DNA from: Runella zeae DSM 19591
Lineage (GTDB): Bacteria > Bacteroidota > Bacteroidia > Cytophagales > Spirosomataceae
DNA length: 64,000 nt
Direction of reading: 5' to 3'
Assembly (NCBI RefSeq): GCF_000423565.1
Contig: NZ_KE384045.1
Span: forward strand, 1-64,000
Positions within the stretch are counted from its first letter, which is position 1, and every line of letters starts with the position of its first letter. The notes beneath the pieces are model-generated. The model worked only from the letters and a program-made list of their open reading frames with translations, did no database searches and had not been told where the DNA came from. The position numbers were made by a program, and so were the translations under genes. Below are positions 43,655-51,703 of this stretch, piece after piece.

Positions 43655-43662
43655 TAACTTTG
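43655..43662 (+). promoter_or_regulatory. -7 box (TAACTTTG) immediately before the sulfite-oxidase-like gene
   Basis: TAACTTTG matches TAnnTTTG and ends only 6 bases before the ATG at 43669. If it is used, transcription would start at or close to the start codon and the message would be leaderless or nearly so. No good -33 TTG is at the usual distance (a TTG is 24 bases upstream). Confidence 0.35.
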
Positions 43663-43668
43663 TGCATC

Positions 43669-44361
43669 ATGGAAGAAAATAACAAACTTGACCGCATCAT
43701 CGAAGCGCGAATGAAACTTAAAGAACGCTTTGAAGAAAAAATCAAAAATACCCCTTCAATCGCCGATGCACGTCCCCAAGGACATGGCGAAACCAATCGA
43801 CATGGTATGCCTCAAGTGCCAGTAGGACAGACCGTTACTGCCAAATGGCCCGTGCTGGATTTGGGCTATCAGCCCAATGTGACCCTTGACCGCTGGCGAC
43901 TTTATATTGATGGCGAAGTAGAGCATCCGATGGTTTTGACATGGGATGATTTTATGGCCCTTCCCCAAACCGAAGATGTGTCTGATTTTCATTGTGTAAC
44001 CACTTGGTCAAAACTTGATATGTCGTGGATTGGCGTACGTTTGATGGATATTGCGGCCCTCGTACAGCCCAAAGAAACCGCTACGCATTTGATGTGCTAT
44101 GGATACGATACCTACACTACCAATGTGTCGCTCGAAGAAGCGCTCAAACCTGATGTCTTGTTGGCGCATACCGTCTATGGTGAGCCACTTCCCAAAGAAC
44201 ACGGCGGACCGGTCAGGATGATTACACCGCAGCTGTATGCTTGGAAAGGCTCCAAATGGATTAAAAGAATTGAGTTTCTGTCTAAAAATAAACGAGGTTT
44301 TTGGGAAGAAAGAGGATATTCTAATACAGCCTACCCTTGGCGTAACGACCGTTATAGCTAG
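43669..44361 (+). CDS. Sulfite-oxidase-like molybdopterin oxidoreductase (cytoplasmic type)
   Basis: This 230-residue protein is read from the ATG at 43669 (MEENNKLDRIIEARMKLKER). Upstream in-frame codons from 43576 lack family likeness. It contains the Moco-binding core: RWRLYIDGEVEHPMVLTWDD, the Cys ligand in SDFHCVTTWSKLDMSW, GYDTYTTN and GGPVRMITPQLYAWKGSKW. It lacks the C-terminal dimerisation domain and any signal peptide. This is the small sulfite-oxidase-like subgroup, so the substrate is unknown. It ends in a strong terminator. Confidence 0.85.
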   Translation: MEENNKLDRIIEARMKLKERFEEKIKNTPSIADARPQGHGETNRHGMPQVPVGQTVTAKWPVLDLGYQPNVTLDRWRLYIDGEVEHPMVLTWDDFMALPQTEDVSDFHCVTTWSKLDMSWIGVRLMDIAALVQPKETATHLMCYGYDTYTTNVSLEEALKPDVLLAHTVYGEPLPKEHGGPVRMITPQLYAWKGSKWIKRIEFLSKNKRGFWEERGYSNTAYPWRNDRYS

Positions 44362-44366
44362 CAAGT

Positions 44367-44420
44367 AAATACAAAAGCACAGTTAAAGGAAAGGATTAAC
44401 TGTGCTTTTGTATTTAGTAT
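44367..44420 (+). terminator. Strong hairpin terminator after the sulfite-oxidase-like gene
   Basis: A 20 bp perfect stem from 44367-44386 and 44396-44415 with a 9-base loop; the 5' arm starts AAATACAAAAGCACAG. It separates the gene from the leucyl aminopeptidase. Confidence 0.85.
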
Positions 44421-44468
44421 ATTTTTCAAATTAAATCGAAGACAACAAATTCTTATCCTTTGTCATTC

Positions 44469-45914
44469 ATGAAAGTAGAAGTAGTTTATCAGAATACAAA
44501 TACAGCTCAGACGGTTATTTATCTGTTTCGACAAGATGATACCCTCATAGAGCGCTTACAATCATTTCCTTTTGCTGATTTTTTGGTACAAGACTTTAAA
44601 GCAGAGGCCAAACAAACGCACCTTTTTTACCAAGAAAACCAGAAAGTTTTTTTTCTTGGGCTTGGCAAATCTCCCAAAGAAAGCGATTATATCAAGGTGC
44701 TTCGTTCATTTTTTTATAAACAAAAAAAAGATTTACCAGATACGGTAGCTTTGAATCTCACACTGGGTGGAATCGAAACCGAATGGATAAGTGCCATTGT
44801 CAATGGAGTAGTGTTGGGAGACTATGATTTGGGTTTGTATAAAACAGAGAGTATACCGCCCACTTTCTTTGGCAAAAATACTTCTTTACAAATAGTAGTG
44901 GAAGAGGCTAATGCTGAATTGGCTCAACAACAAGCTTTTAGGGGAGAAGCTACGGCTTGGACGCAGATAAGAATCATGGATTTGATGAATGCGCCGTCCA
45001 ACAAAAAATCTCCTGAGAGCTTGGGGAATTGGGCGCTCGATTCGGGTACTAAGTATGGCTATTTGGTAAAAGTTTATGATGAGCTTGAGTGCGCCGAAAT
45101 GGGGTTGCAGGCACTTCTAGGAGTAAGTGCCGGTAGCAAAAACCCACCAAGATTTATAGTGTTGGAGTATAAGCACCCTGAAGCGACTCAAAAGATAGGA
45201 TTGGTGGGCAAAGGTGTGACGTTTGATACAGGCGGTGTTTCGCTCAAGCAATCGACTAATATGCACTATATGAAGTCTGATATGGGCGGGGCCGCAGCGG
45301 TACTAGGAACCATCGAACTAGCCGCTAAACTTCAGTTGCCAGTACATGTGATAGGGGTAATTCCTTCCACCGAAAATTCCATCGATGGCCTAGCGCTGAA
45401 ACCGGGAGATGTGATAGGAAGTTTTTCGGGAAAAACAATCGAAGTCATAGATACAGATGCGGAAGGGCGTCTTATTTTGGCAGACGGCTTGAGCTATATT
45501 ATCAAAAACTTTCAACCTGATGTACTCATCGATTTGGCAACCCTCACCGGAAGCTGCGTGGCTACATTGGGCTATCATGCCGCAGGGATGTTTACCAACA
45601 ATGAAAAACTCGCGGAAAGCCTATACCAAAGTGGACAACAAACGGGTGAAAAATTATGGCGATTACCACTTTGGGATGATTATAAAGATGAACTAAAGTC
45701 TGATGTGGCGGATGTCAAAAATTTCCATGGAAAACCTTTTGCTGGAGCGATAGTTGCGGCAAAGTTTTTAGAGGTTTTTGTTGACAAACACCAAAGTTGG
45801 GCGCATTTAGATATTGCAGGCACCGCTTTTGGAGATTCTGAGTTTGGTACCATGAAATCAAGCACTGCTTACGGAGTTCGTTTGTTGATAGAATGGCTGA
45901 GAACGCGAGGATAA
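44469..45914 (+). CDS. pepA: Leucyl aminopeptidase (M17)
   Basis: This 481-residue protein is read from the ATG at 44469; a TTG three codons upstream is in frame but unnecessary. An N-terminal macro-like domain (about 1-160) and the C-terminal catalytic domain are visible. Metal ligands: Lys and Asp in LVGKGVTFDTGGVSLK, Asp in MKSDMGGAAAVLG, and Asp/Glu in IDTDAEGRLILADGLSY. It is a cytoplasmic hexameric di-metal aminopeptidase with broad N-terminal specificity and is in the usual size range. Confidence 0.94.
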   Translation: MKVEVVYQNTNTAQTVIYLFRQDDTLIERLQSFPFADFLVQDFKAEAKQTHLFYQENQKVFFLGLGKSPKESDYIKVLRSFFYKQKKDLPDTVALNLTLGGIETEWISAIVNGVVLGDYDLGLYKTESIPPTFFGKNTSLQIVVEEANAELAQQQAFRGEATAWTQIRIMDLMNAPSNKKSPESLGNWALDSGTKYGYLVKVYDELECAEMGLQALLGVSAGSKNPPRFIVLEYKHPEATQKIGLVGKGVTFDTGGVSLKQSTNMHYMKSDMGGAAAVLGTIELAAKLQLPVHVIGVIPSTENSIDGLALKPGDVIGSFSGKTIEVIDTDAEGRLILADGLSYIIKNFQPDVLIDLATLTGSCVATLGYHAAGMFTNNEKLAESLYQSGQQTGEKLWRLPLWDDYKDELKSDVADVKNFHGKPFAGAIVAAKFLEVFVDKHQSWAHLDIAGTAFGDSEFGTMKSSTAYGVRLLIEWLRTRG

Positions 45915-46053
45915 TTTTCTTGTTTTCTTAAAAAATTAGTTTAAGGTTTTATTCGACAAAGACTCTCATCGGTAAAGCTATCAAGATAGCAAGATTATAT
46001 TTTGGTATTCTAGCTAGCTTCTGTTAGTTTTAGGCGTAAAATGACGGATATTT

Positions 46054-47871
46054 ATGAATAAAACATTACTGAAGAGTTTCGTATGGCTAAGCTTGACAGT
46101 CAGCACAGCTTATGCCCAACAAACCCAACCTCGTTGGGAAGTAGGGGCTGGACTTGGCCTATCTGGATATTTGGGCGACTTAAATAAATCTGACTTTTTT
46201 TCTCAAGAACCCAAATTTAGCGGAGGCCTTTTGGGACGTTATCATTTCAATAGAAATTGGGCTTTAAGGGGTGCTTTGACCTTCGGTACACTTTCTGGCA
46301 ACGACGCCAATTTTGCCGATCGTGCAGTGCGCGGGTTTAAAACTCGTTCTTCTCTTACTGATTTGTCGGCCATTGTGGAATATGACTTTTTGGGCAAAGG
46401 GCGTTTTAAATATGACTCTACGACATTTCAAGTACGTTTCAAACGTAAATTGTCGCCTTATTTGTTTACGGGAGCGGGTCTTGGTTTTACCAATCCCAAG
46501 CCCGATTTTACAGGAACTCCTTCAACTCCTGCCAATTTCAGACAAGGGGCGATTGCCGACCAAGCGGCTAGCTATTCAAACACCAACTTTGTCATTCCTT
46601 TTGGGATAGGCGTCCGTTATGATTTGAATAGAAATTGGGTGGTAGGTGTAGAAGCTGGCTTTCGCCTTGCTTTTTCTGATTACTTGGATGGTATCAGTCA
46701 AGGGGCAAATCCTGGGCGCGACGACCGCTACAAGCTATCCAATATTTCGCTTACCTACCGCTTCGACAAAAAAGACACCGACCGAGATGGTATTCCTGAC
46801 GAAAAAGACGCTTGCCCCACGGTGCCAGGGTCAGTTAGGATGAAAGGTTGCCCCGATAAAGACAACGACGGAGTGGCTGACAAAGATGATGATTGCCCAG
46901 ATGTGGCTGGGCTGGCTTCGCTTAAAGGCTGCCCAGATGCTGATGGTGATGGTATAGCCGACAAAGATGATGCTTGTCCTAATGAGGCTGGACTAGTGTC
47001 ATTGAGAGGTTGTCCTGACCGTGACAAGGATGGCATCGCCGACAAAGATGATGAGTGCCCTGACGTAGCTGGTAAGGCCGAATTTAAGGGCTGCCCTGAT
47101 AAGGATAATGATGGCATCCCTGACAAAGAAGACGCTTGTCCAGACGCAGCTGGTAAGGCCGAACTCAAAGGCTGTCCTGATAAAGACAACGACGGAGTGG
47201 CCGATAAAGACGACGCTTGTCCAGACGCAGCAGGCAAGGCCGAACTCAAAGGTTGCCCTGATAAAGACAACGACGGAGTGGCTGACAAAGACGACGCTTG
47301 CCCAGACGTAGCGGGTGTGGCGCAATTTAATGGCTGTCCAGATTCAGATTCGGATGGAGTAGAAGATGCCAAAGACCGTTGTCCAGATGTAGCGGGCACT
47401 GCTGAATTTGAAGGTTGCCCTGATGCCAAGACGTTGAAGGCTATCATCAAAGCGGCCGAGAAAAAAGCCCTTTTGGAAGCAAAAGCGGCCAAAAAACAAG
47501 GCGTGAAAATTGATGAGTCGCAAAAACTGCTAGATGTGAAGATTGAGCCGATTTTGTTTGGTAGCAATAGTGCCGTACTACAAGATGCCTACAAAACGAT
47601 CTTAAACAATGTCGCAGATTTGATGACCAAAAATCCAAGTTACAAATTACGGATTTCGGGACATGCCGACAATGTAGGCTCGGATTCTTATAATCAGCGT
47701 TTGTCAGAGAAAAGAGCCAAGGCTTGTCTTGATTACTTGCAATCCAAAGGAATCAGTGCCACACGAGTGTTGTTACGTGGCTTGGGGGAAACAACTCCTG
47801 CGGCCGATAATACTACCGAAGAAGGCAGACAACAAAACCGCCGTGCGGAAGTAGAAGCCTTTAAGCAATAA
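46054..47871 (+). CDS. OmpA-family outer-membrane protein with thrombospondin type-3 repeats
   Basis: This 605-residue protein has a signal peptide (residues 1-21, VSTAYAQQ), a DUF6089-like beta-barrel domain at about 25-240 (GLGLSGYLGDLNKSDFFSQE), and eight 27-residue TSP3 calcium-binding repeats from residue 240 to about 455. An OmpA C-terminal peptidoglycan-binding domain follows, with LRISGHADNVGSDSYNQRLS and RVLLRGLGETTP. It anchors the outer membrane to peptidoglycan, with the acidic repeats forming a calcium-stiffened stalk. A smaller barrel paralogue follows at 48124. Confidence 0.9.
   Translation: MNKTLLKSFVWLSLTVSTAYAQQTQPRWEVGAGLGLSGYLGDLNKSDFFSQEPKFSGGLLGRYHFNRNWALRGALTFGTLSGNDANFADRAVRGFKTRSSLTDLSAIVEYDFLGKGRFKYDSTTFQVRFKRKLSPYLFTGAGLGFTNPKPDFTGTPSTPANFRQGAIADQAASYSNTNFVIPFGIGVRYDLNRNWVVGVEAGFRLAFSDYLDGISQGANPGRDDRYKLSNISLTYRFDKKDTDRDGIPDEKDACPTVPGSVRMKGCPDKDNDGVADKDDDCPDVAGLASLKGCPDADGDGIADKDDACPNEAGLVSLRGCPDRDKDGIADKDDECPDVAGKAEFKGCPDKDNDGIPDKEDACPDAAGKAELKGCPDKDNDGVADKDDACPDAAGKAELKGCPDKDNDGVADKDDACPDVAGVAQFNGCPDSDSDGVEDAKDRCPDVAGTAEFEGCPDAKTLKAIIKAAEKKALLEAKAAKKQGVKIDESQKLLDVKIEPILFGSNSAVLQDAYKTILNNVADLMTKNPSYKLRISGHADNVGSDSYNQRLSEKRAKACLDYLQSKGISATRVLLRGLGETTPAADNTTEEGRQQNRRAEVEAFKQ
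46773..47430 (+). repeat. Eight tandem 81 bp TSP3 calcium-binding units inside the OmpA-like gene
   Basis: Units of 27 codons follow the pattern D-x-D-x-DG-(I/V)-x-D-x-x-D-x-CP-(12)-GCP. Units 5-7 (about 47094-47336) are close to identical at the DNA level; for example GGTAAGGCC at 47152 and GGCAAGGCC at 47233 are exactly 81 bases apart. This is a likely site of unit gain and loss by recombination. Confidence 0.9.
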
Positions 47872-47889
47872 CAAACTGACAACTTTTAT

Positions 47890-47930
47890 AAAAATGCGAG
47901 TGGAGTTAGTTCCCCTCGCATTTTTATTTT
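47890..47930 (+). terminator. Terminator of the OmpA-like gene
   Basis: AAAAATGCGAG (47890-47900) pairs perfectly with CTCGCATTTTT (47915-47925), 14-base loop, followed by ATTTT. Confidence 0.85.
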
Positions 47931-48123
47931 AGAAAAGTACCTCTTGCCATGCTTGAGCGTGAAGATTATACTTAAAAACGCTTTGTAGTGTGGTGAAGTT
48001 TTTAAGTAGTTTTCATCAGAATCGATTTTGCCCGTTAAATACAAAACCCCTCATCACAAACTGAGTCGAATAACTTTCGCTCCGTTTTTGCGTTTTAGAA
48101 GAGTTATGATATAAAACTCTTTT

Positions 48124-48885
48124 ATGAAAAGTGGCAGAGGGGGATTGATGACGCTTTGCTTGATTGTATGTACTACAATCTCAAAAGCACAACAACGATT
48201 AGAAGCAGGGCTTTGGGCAGGGATGTCGGGGTATTTAGGCGATCTGAACAAGTCAGATTGGTTGACTAGGGAGCCTCAACCTGCTTGGGGTATCTTGAGT
48301 AGGTATAATTTTTCGGAAAGGTTAGCGTTGAGATTATCATTTTTACAAGGGCAGTTGTCAGGAAGAGATAGTCATTATGAAGATAGGGCCTTTAGGAATT
48401 TTACGACACAGGCCTCCTTAAATGAACTATCAGCACAAGTCGAATGGCATTTTTGGCCGCTGTATCATCCTTCGTTGAAATCACGCTTCAAACCCTCGTT
48501 TTCGCCCTATTTACTAGCAGGTTTTGGGATGATTCATACTGTGTCTAAGCCTAACATGGACAATATGTTTGAAGAAAAACCTTTTATCGTAGAGGGCATA
48601 CTTAAAGACAAACAAGCGCCGTCTCGTTTTTTGCACGGGGCAGTTCCTGTAGGTTTGGGATTGAAGTATCATTTTGCGTATCAATGGACTTTGGGTGTTG
48701 AGGCCACCTTCAGGTTTGCCTTTTCGGATTATTTAGACGGCATAAGTCATGCCGCCAATCCTGCCAAAAACGATAGATATCAATTTTGGGGAGTGTTGCT
48801 TACTTATCGTTTTCTTCAAAAACCCTTTGGTTTTAAAAATAGGAACCCTACTAAGTGTAAAGTCCCAATGAATGACTATTTTTAG
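48124..48885 (+). CDS. DUF6089-like outer-membrane beta-barrel protein, paralogue of the OmpA-like N-domain
   Basis: This 253-residue protein has a signal peptide ending TISKAQQ. The barrel begins GLWAGMSGYLGDLNKSDWLT, matching the OmpA-like gene (GLSGYLGDLNKSDFFSQE) almost word for word, and shares the AFSDYLDGISHAANPAKNDR segment with its neighbour (AFSDYLDGISQGANPGRDDR). It lacks the TSP3 stalk and the OmpA domain, so it is a barrel-only paralogue made by local duplication. Role in the outer membrane unknown. Confidence 0.8.
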   Translation: MKSGRGGLMTLCLIVCTTISKAQQRLEAGLWAGMSGYLGDLNKSDWLTREPQPAWGILSRYNFSERLALRLSFLQGQLSGRDSHYEDRAFRNFTTQASLNELSAQVEWHFWPLYHPSLKSRFKPSFSPYLLAGFGMIHTVSKPNMDNMFEEKPFIVEGILKDKQAPSRFLHGAVPVGLGLKYHFAYQWTLGVEATFRFAFSDYLDGISHAANPAKNDRYQFWGVLLTYRFLQKPFGFKNRNPTKCKVPMNDYF

Positions 48886-48906
48886 CAGAATACTTATACC
48901 CCTCTA

Positions 48907-49761
48907 ATGAAAAATATCATCATTCATCTACGGTTGCCTTTTTCTTTTTTATTACTTCCTATTTTTCTTTTTGCGTTGAGTCAAGCACCCCAAATCGACG
49001 TAGAAAAGGCATGGTGGGTGTTTTTTATTTTACATTTTTTGTTGTTTCCTGCCAGCAATGCTTACAACAGTTACTATGATAAAGACGAAGGTAGCATCGG
49101 ATTGCTCGAAACGCCTCCGCCTGTCACCAAAGGATTATGGTACGTTGCTTGGGCAATGGATCTTGTGGGGTTGATAGTAGGGTACTTATTTGTTAATATC
49201 GAATTTGTAGTTTACTTATTTGTGTATGGACTAGTGTCGAAAGCCTACAGTCACCCTATGATTCGGCTCAAAAAGTATCCTATTTTGAGTTGGATTGTGG
49301 TTACTACCTTTCAAGGAGCACTTACCTACGTGGCTGTTTTTAGGGCTGTAGCGCCACAAGCGACTTTTTCTGAGCTAATACCCCAACTTGTACCAGCGCT
49401 GATTTGTACGTCCAATTTATTGGCTATCTATCCACTGACTCAAGTATATCAACATGAAGAAGACGCAAAACGCGGAGATATGACCATGAGCAGATTGCTG
49501 GGAATTAAGGGTACGTTTGTGAATGCTTGCTTTTGGCTAGGGCTATCTGGAGGGGGATTTTTATATTATTTTGGTTTTACGACTCATTTGCTGTTGTTAG
49601 TCATCTTACTTGGGCCCTTACTACTTTTCTTTGGAAGGTGGATGTGGAAGGTTTGGCAAGACGAACGTCAAGCTAATTTTAAAAATACCATGTATTTGAA
49701 CCTAATAGCGGCGGTATGTCTCAATATTTGTTTTGGCGTTTTACTTTTTTGGAAGTTCTGA
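48907..49761 (+). CDS. UbiA-family prenyltransferase
   Basis: This 284-residue membrane protein has about eight or nine helices. The first Asp-rich motif is NAYNSYYDKDEG, where the family has N-x-x-x-D-x-x-x-D, and the second is TQVYQHEEDAKRGDM, which holds the D-x-x-x-D. It transfers an isoprenoid diphosphate chain to an aromatic or lipid acceptor. The neighbours do not reveal the acceptor. It starts 21 bases after the barrel gene. Confidence 0.8.
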   Translation: MKNIIIHLRLPFSFLLLPIFLFALSQAPQIDVEKAWWVFFILHFLLFPASNAYNSYYDKDEGSIGLLETPPPVTKGLWYVAWAMDLVGLIVGYLFVNIEFVVYLFVYGLVSKAYSHPMIRLKKYPILSWIVVTTFQGALTYVAVFRAVAPQATFSELIPQLVPALICTSNLLAIYPLTQVYQHEEDAKRGDMTMSRLLGIKGTFVNACFWLGLSGGGFLYYFGFTTHLLLLVILLGPLLLFFGRWMWKVWQDERQANFKNTMYLNLIAAVCLNICFGVLLFWKF

Positions 49762-49817
49762 TTTTCAATAAATTGTAAATTTTTCTCAAAAAAAAGGCAT
49801 TTTTTTTGAGAAAAAAC

Positions 49818-49848
49818 TTGCGTGATATACTTAAACCGCCTACTTTTG
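49818..49848 (+). promoter_or_regulatory. Promoter of tRNA-Gly (TTG-N20-TACTTTTG)
   Basis: TTG at 49818-49820 and TACTTTTG at 49841-49848 with 20 bases between them match the Bacteroidota -33/-7 consensus. The tRNA starts 31 bases after the -7 box. Confidence 0.65.
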
Positions 49849-49879
49849 CACCACCAAATAACAATTGGCAACAACATAC

Positions 49880-49952
49880 GCGGAAGTAGCTCAGCTGGTA
49901 GAGCGCGACCTTGCCAAGGTCGAGGTCGCGGGTTCGAACCCCGTCTTCCGCT
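49880..49952 (+). tRNA. tRNA-Gly (GCC)
   Basis: GCGGAAG (49880-49886) pairs with CTTCCGC (49945-49951). The anticodon arm reads CCTTGCCAAGG, with anticodon GCC. The T arm GGGTTCGAACCCC is canonical. The discriminator base is T. CCA is not encoded. Confidence 0.97.
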
Positions 49953-49953
49953 C

Positions 49954-49981
49954 AAAGCACCGCCAAAACGGTGCTTTTTTT
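49954..49981 (+). terminator. Intrinsic terminator between the two tRNA genes
   Basis: AAAGCACCG (49954-49962) and CGGTGCTTT (49969-49977) with a 6-base loop and T8 tail, 2 bases after tRNA-Gly. Confidence 0.85.
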
Positions 49982-49999
49982 ATCCCTAATGCACGCCGG

Positions 50000-50086
50000 G
50001 CTGGAATGGCGGAATAGGTAGACGCGCAGGACTTAAAATCCTGTGGACCGTAAAAGTCCGTGCGGGTTCGATTCCCGCTTCCAGTA
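50000..50086 (+). tRNA. tRNA-Leu (TAA)
   Basis: Acceptor GCTGGAA (50000-50006) pairs with TTCCAGT (50079-50085) with a G-T first pair; the anticodon loop is CTTAAAA with anticodon TAA. There is a long variable arm (GGACCGTAAAAGTCC) as expected for tRNA-Leu and a canonical T arm GCGGGTTCGATTCCCGC. The discriminator is A. It follows tRNA-Gly by only 47 bases with a terminator between. Confidence 0.95.
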
Positions 50087-50095
50087 CTGATTATC

Positions 50096-50132
50096 AACGG
50101 GTTGTACAAGAAATTGTGCAACCCGTTTTTGT
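50096..50132 (+). terminator. Terminator after tRNA-Leu
   Basis: AACGGGTTGTAC (50096-50107) pairs with GTGCAACCCGTT (50116-50127) with one G-T pair, 8-base loop, followed by TTTGTTT. Confidence 0.8.
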
Positions 50133-50194
50133 TTGGTACAACATTTTTGAACGTATCGGACTACCAATTAGTAAAAAAGCTTTGGTTTTCTCCT

Positions 50195-50347
50195 CAGCCA
50201 ACCTTAGTGGAGATTGGTACTAACATTTTGGTACTTAGGTTTCGGAGTCCCAAGTTTCAACTTATTATTAAAGTTTATTAGAAGCACAAAGCTCCAAGTT
50301 TGCATCGCAGCGACTCAGCCCGCCTGATGTAAAACCTGTGTTGGCTA
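50195..50347. repeat. attC-like element 1 (inverted ends AGCCAAC / GTTGGCT)
   Basis: AGCCAAC at 50196-50202 and GTTGGCT at 50340-50346 are perfect reverse complements bounding about 150 bases. Near the right end CAGCCC (50316-50321) lies exactly 18 bases before GTT. The second element has the same CAGCCC-18-GTT geometry. The ends differ from the integron attC consensus (RYYYAAC / GTTRRRY) at one position each. No gene is visible inside. Confidence 0.45.
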
Positions 50348-50356
50348 TAGTCATCT

Positions 50357-50806
50357 TCATTTGTCAAAGGGAGTTTCACCATTGCCACTCTTAATCAACG
50401 AAATTTGCTCATTGTCGATTTGAAAGTAGGTGAGCCATTTGTATTTTTTGTCGATAATGAAGAAGTGGCTGTTTGCAAGTGAAATGAGAGAATTTATTGG
50501 AGATACTTTACAGTCATAGATAAGCATCTTTGAAGTTGGAGCGTCGCCTACAATAACGAGCCAATAGTTAGTGGTCGGATTGAGCTTATTTATCTCAGCT
50601 GTGATCTGGTGACGAGGAAATGTTCTAATAAGGGATTGATTTTTTATGTTGTCTATCCAGTTTGTGAAATGATAGTTTGAATCGTGCTTCGCAATAAACT
50701 TCGCTTGGATGCTCTGGAGTACAGTGTACCAATCTGTAAAAGGATATCGAAAGTCAGATTGCGGATACTTTTTCTTGAGGATGTCTATGTGCTCTTGCCA
50801 AAACAT
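50357..50806 (-). CDS. Hypothetical protein carried between two attC-like elements
   Basis: This 149-residue soluble protein has no signal peptide. It contains NYWLVIVGDAPTSKMLIYDC and LANSHFFIIDKKYKWLTYFQ, the strand-rich pattern of small SUKH- or immunity-type proteins, but no firm family. It sits alone on the minus strand between two elements with inverted ends, as a single-gene cassette would. The 3' end of the gene is 10 bases from element 1. No toxin partner is visible. It might equally be a cargo gene of unknown function. Confidence 0.5.
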   Translation of the reverse strand: MFWQEHIDILKKKYPQSDFRYPFTDWYTVLQSIQAKFIAKHDSNYHFTNWIDNIKNQSLIRTFPRHQITAEINKLNPTTNYWLVIVGDAPTSKMLIYDCKVSPINSLISLANSHFFIIDKKYKWLTYFQIDNEQISLIKSGNGETPFDK

Positions 50807-50828
50807 TTACACTTCTTGTTTATAATTG

Positions 50829-50963
50829 TAGCCAACGGTTCGGGTATTGCTGAAGGCAGGGTGTTTGAAAAACGTCAGTTCAAATATAGCACAAAAGCTA
50901 ATAGAAGAACATCAGTTGATATACTTCCGTCAGCCCTCATTTTGGGAATACTACGTTAGCAAC
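50829..50963. repeat. attC-like element 2 (inverted ends TAGCCAACG / CGTTAGCAA)
   Basis: TAGCCAACG (50829-50837) and CGTTAGCAA (50954-50962) are imperfect reverse complements 135 bases apart. Inside, GGGTATTGCTGAAGGCAGGG near the left and CAGCCCTCATTTTGGGAATA near the right can pair discontinuously, giving a long imperfect hairpin. CAGCCC to GTT spacing is 18, as in element 1. The architecture resembles integron attC sites, but no integrase is in the window. Confidence 0.45.
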
Positions 50964-51339
50964 TGGTCTATTACTTTCACGTCAATCAAAGTCCTGATTT
51001 GTGGCAGTTTTTCAGTTATGACCTAAGTTTTGACAGCATAAATCATTTTGAGAAATGGTTTATTATTTGAGTTGACCACTCTTCTATTGTTGCTGCATGT
51101 GTTTTATCGGCTTTGTCAAAAAAGAAATGCTGGTTAATTTCAAGATTGCCGACTAACTACCAATGTGGCCCGACGATGATAAAGTGCCGCTTCAAATGCT
51201 CCAAAAATTATGCAAACACAGTGATAAAAGGCAAGATAAGAAATGGTCAGAGCAGTGGCTTAGTGGCAGCCAATAGTGAGGAGTGATAGTGAATGGGATA
51301 AAGATAATGTTTTACTCAATATTTTACCCTTGATTTGGT
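50964..51339. other. Decayed stretch between the cassette and hipBA
   Basis: No intact gene. An open stretch at about 50967-51071 reads LVYYFHVNQSPDLWQFFSYD and then stops. Another short frame with an ATG at 51163 reads MWPDDDKVPLQMLQKLCKHS and stops at 51275. Both are protein-like but too short and have no recognised family; they may be remnants of other cassette genes. Confidence 0.45.
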
Positions 51340-51368
51340 AAATTTGTAATACTATTATATTAGTAATG
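51340..51368 (+). promoter_or_regulatory. hipBA promoter -7 box with overlapping palindrome (possible HipB operator)
   Basis: TAAATTTG (51340-51347) matches TAnnTTTG. Directly after it, AATACTA (51349-51355) and TAGTAAT (51362-51368) form an imperfect inverted repeat with a 6-base spacer over the expected transcription start. HipB-type antitoxins repress their own operon from such sites. No second palindrome copy was found. Confidence 0.4.
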
Positions 51369-51394
51369 TAAAATAATAAAAGTTAAATAATATA

Positions 51395-51703
51395 ATGATA
51401 TTACTTATAACTGTTTCAAAAGCACAAAAAAAACTTGCTGAGAATATCCGCGAGCGGCGACTACGACTGGGTCTGACTCAAGAAGGATTGGCAGATAGAT
51501 CAGGTGTTGCCTTGCCAACCCTACGTAAGTTTGAACAAAAGGGGATGATTTCGTTAGAATCCTTTCTGAAATTACTTCTGATAGTAGGTGGACTAGAAGA
51601 AATCGTTGAGGCAATTAAACCCCTAAAGCCTGCCTTCTCTTCGATTGATGAAGTTTTGAAAAAGGATGAGCACCCCATTCGTAAACGAGGACGTCGCAAA
51701 TGA
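51395..51703 (+). CDS. hipB: HipB-like antitoxin, helix-turn-helix
   Basis: This 102-residue protein has a Cro/C1-type HTH from about 12 to 68: AENIRERRLRLGLTQEGLAD and SGVALPTLRKFEQKG, then a basic tail KRGRRK. It would bind and neutralise HipA and repress the promoter. It overlaps hipA by 4 bases (ATGA), typical for the type II TA pair. Confidence 0.8.
   Translation: MILLITVSKAQKKLAENIRERRLRLGLTQEGLADRSGVALPTLRKFEQKGMISLESFLKLLLIVGGLEEIVEAIKPLKPAFSSIDEVLKKDEHPIRKRGRRK

Noticed and set aside
46773-47430. Regular repeats that could suggest a CRISPR array
   Set aside because: They are coding 81 bp TSP3 units in frame, without spacers of unrelated sequence.
46755-47567. Long minus-strand ORF antisense to the OmpA/TSP3 gene
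   Set aside because: Its Ser/Gly/Gln-rich periodic sequence is the antisense shadow of the TSP3 repeat; no promoter or domain supports it.
50195-50963. Firm call of an integron
   Set aside because: The elements only resemble attC sites, differ from consensus at one position per end, and there is no integrase gene in view.
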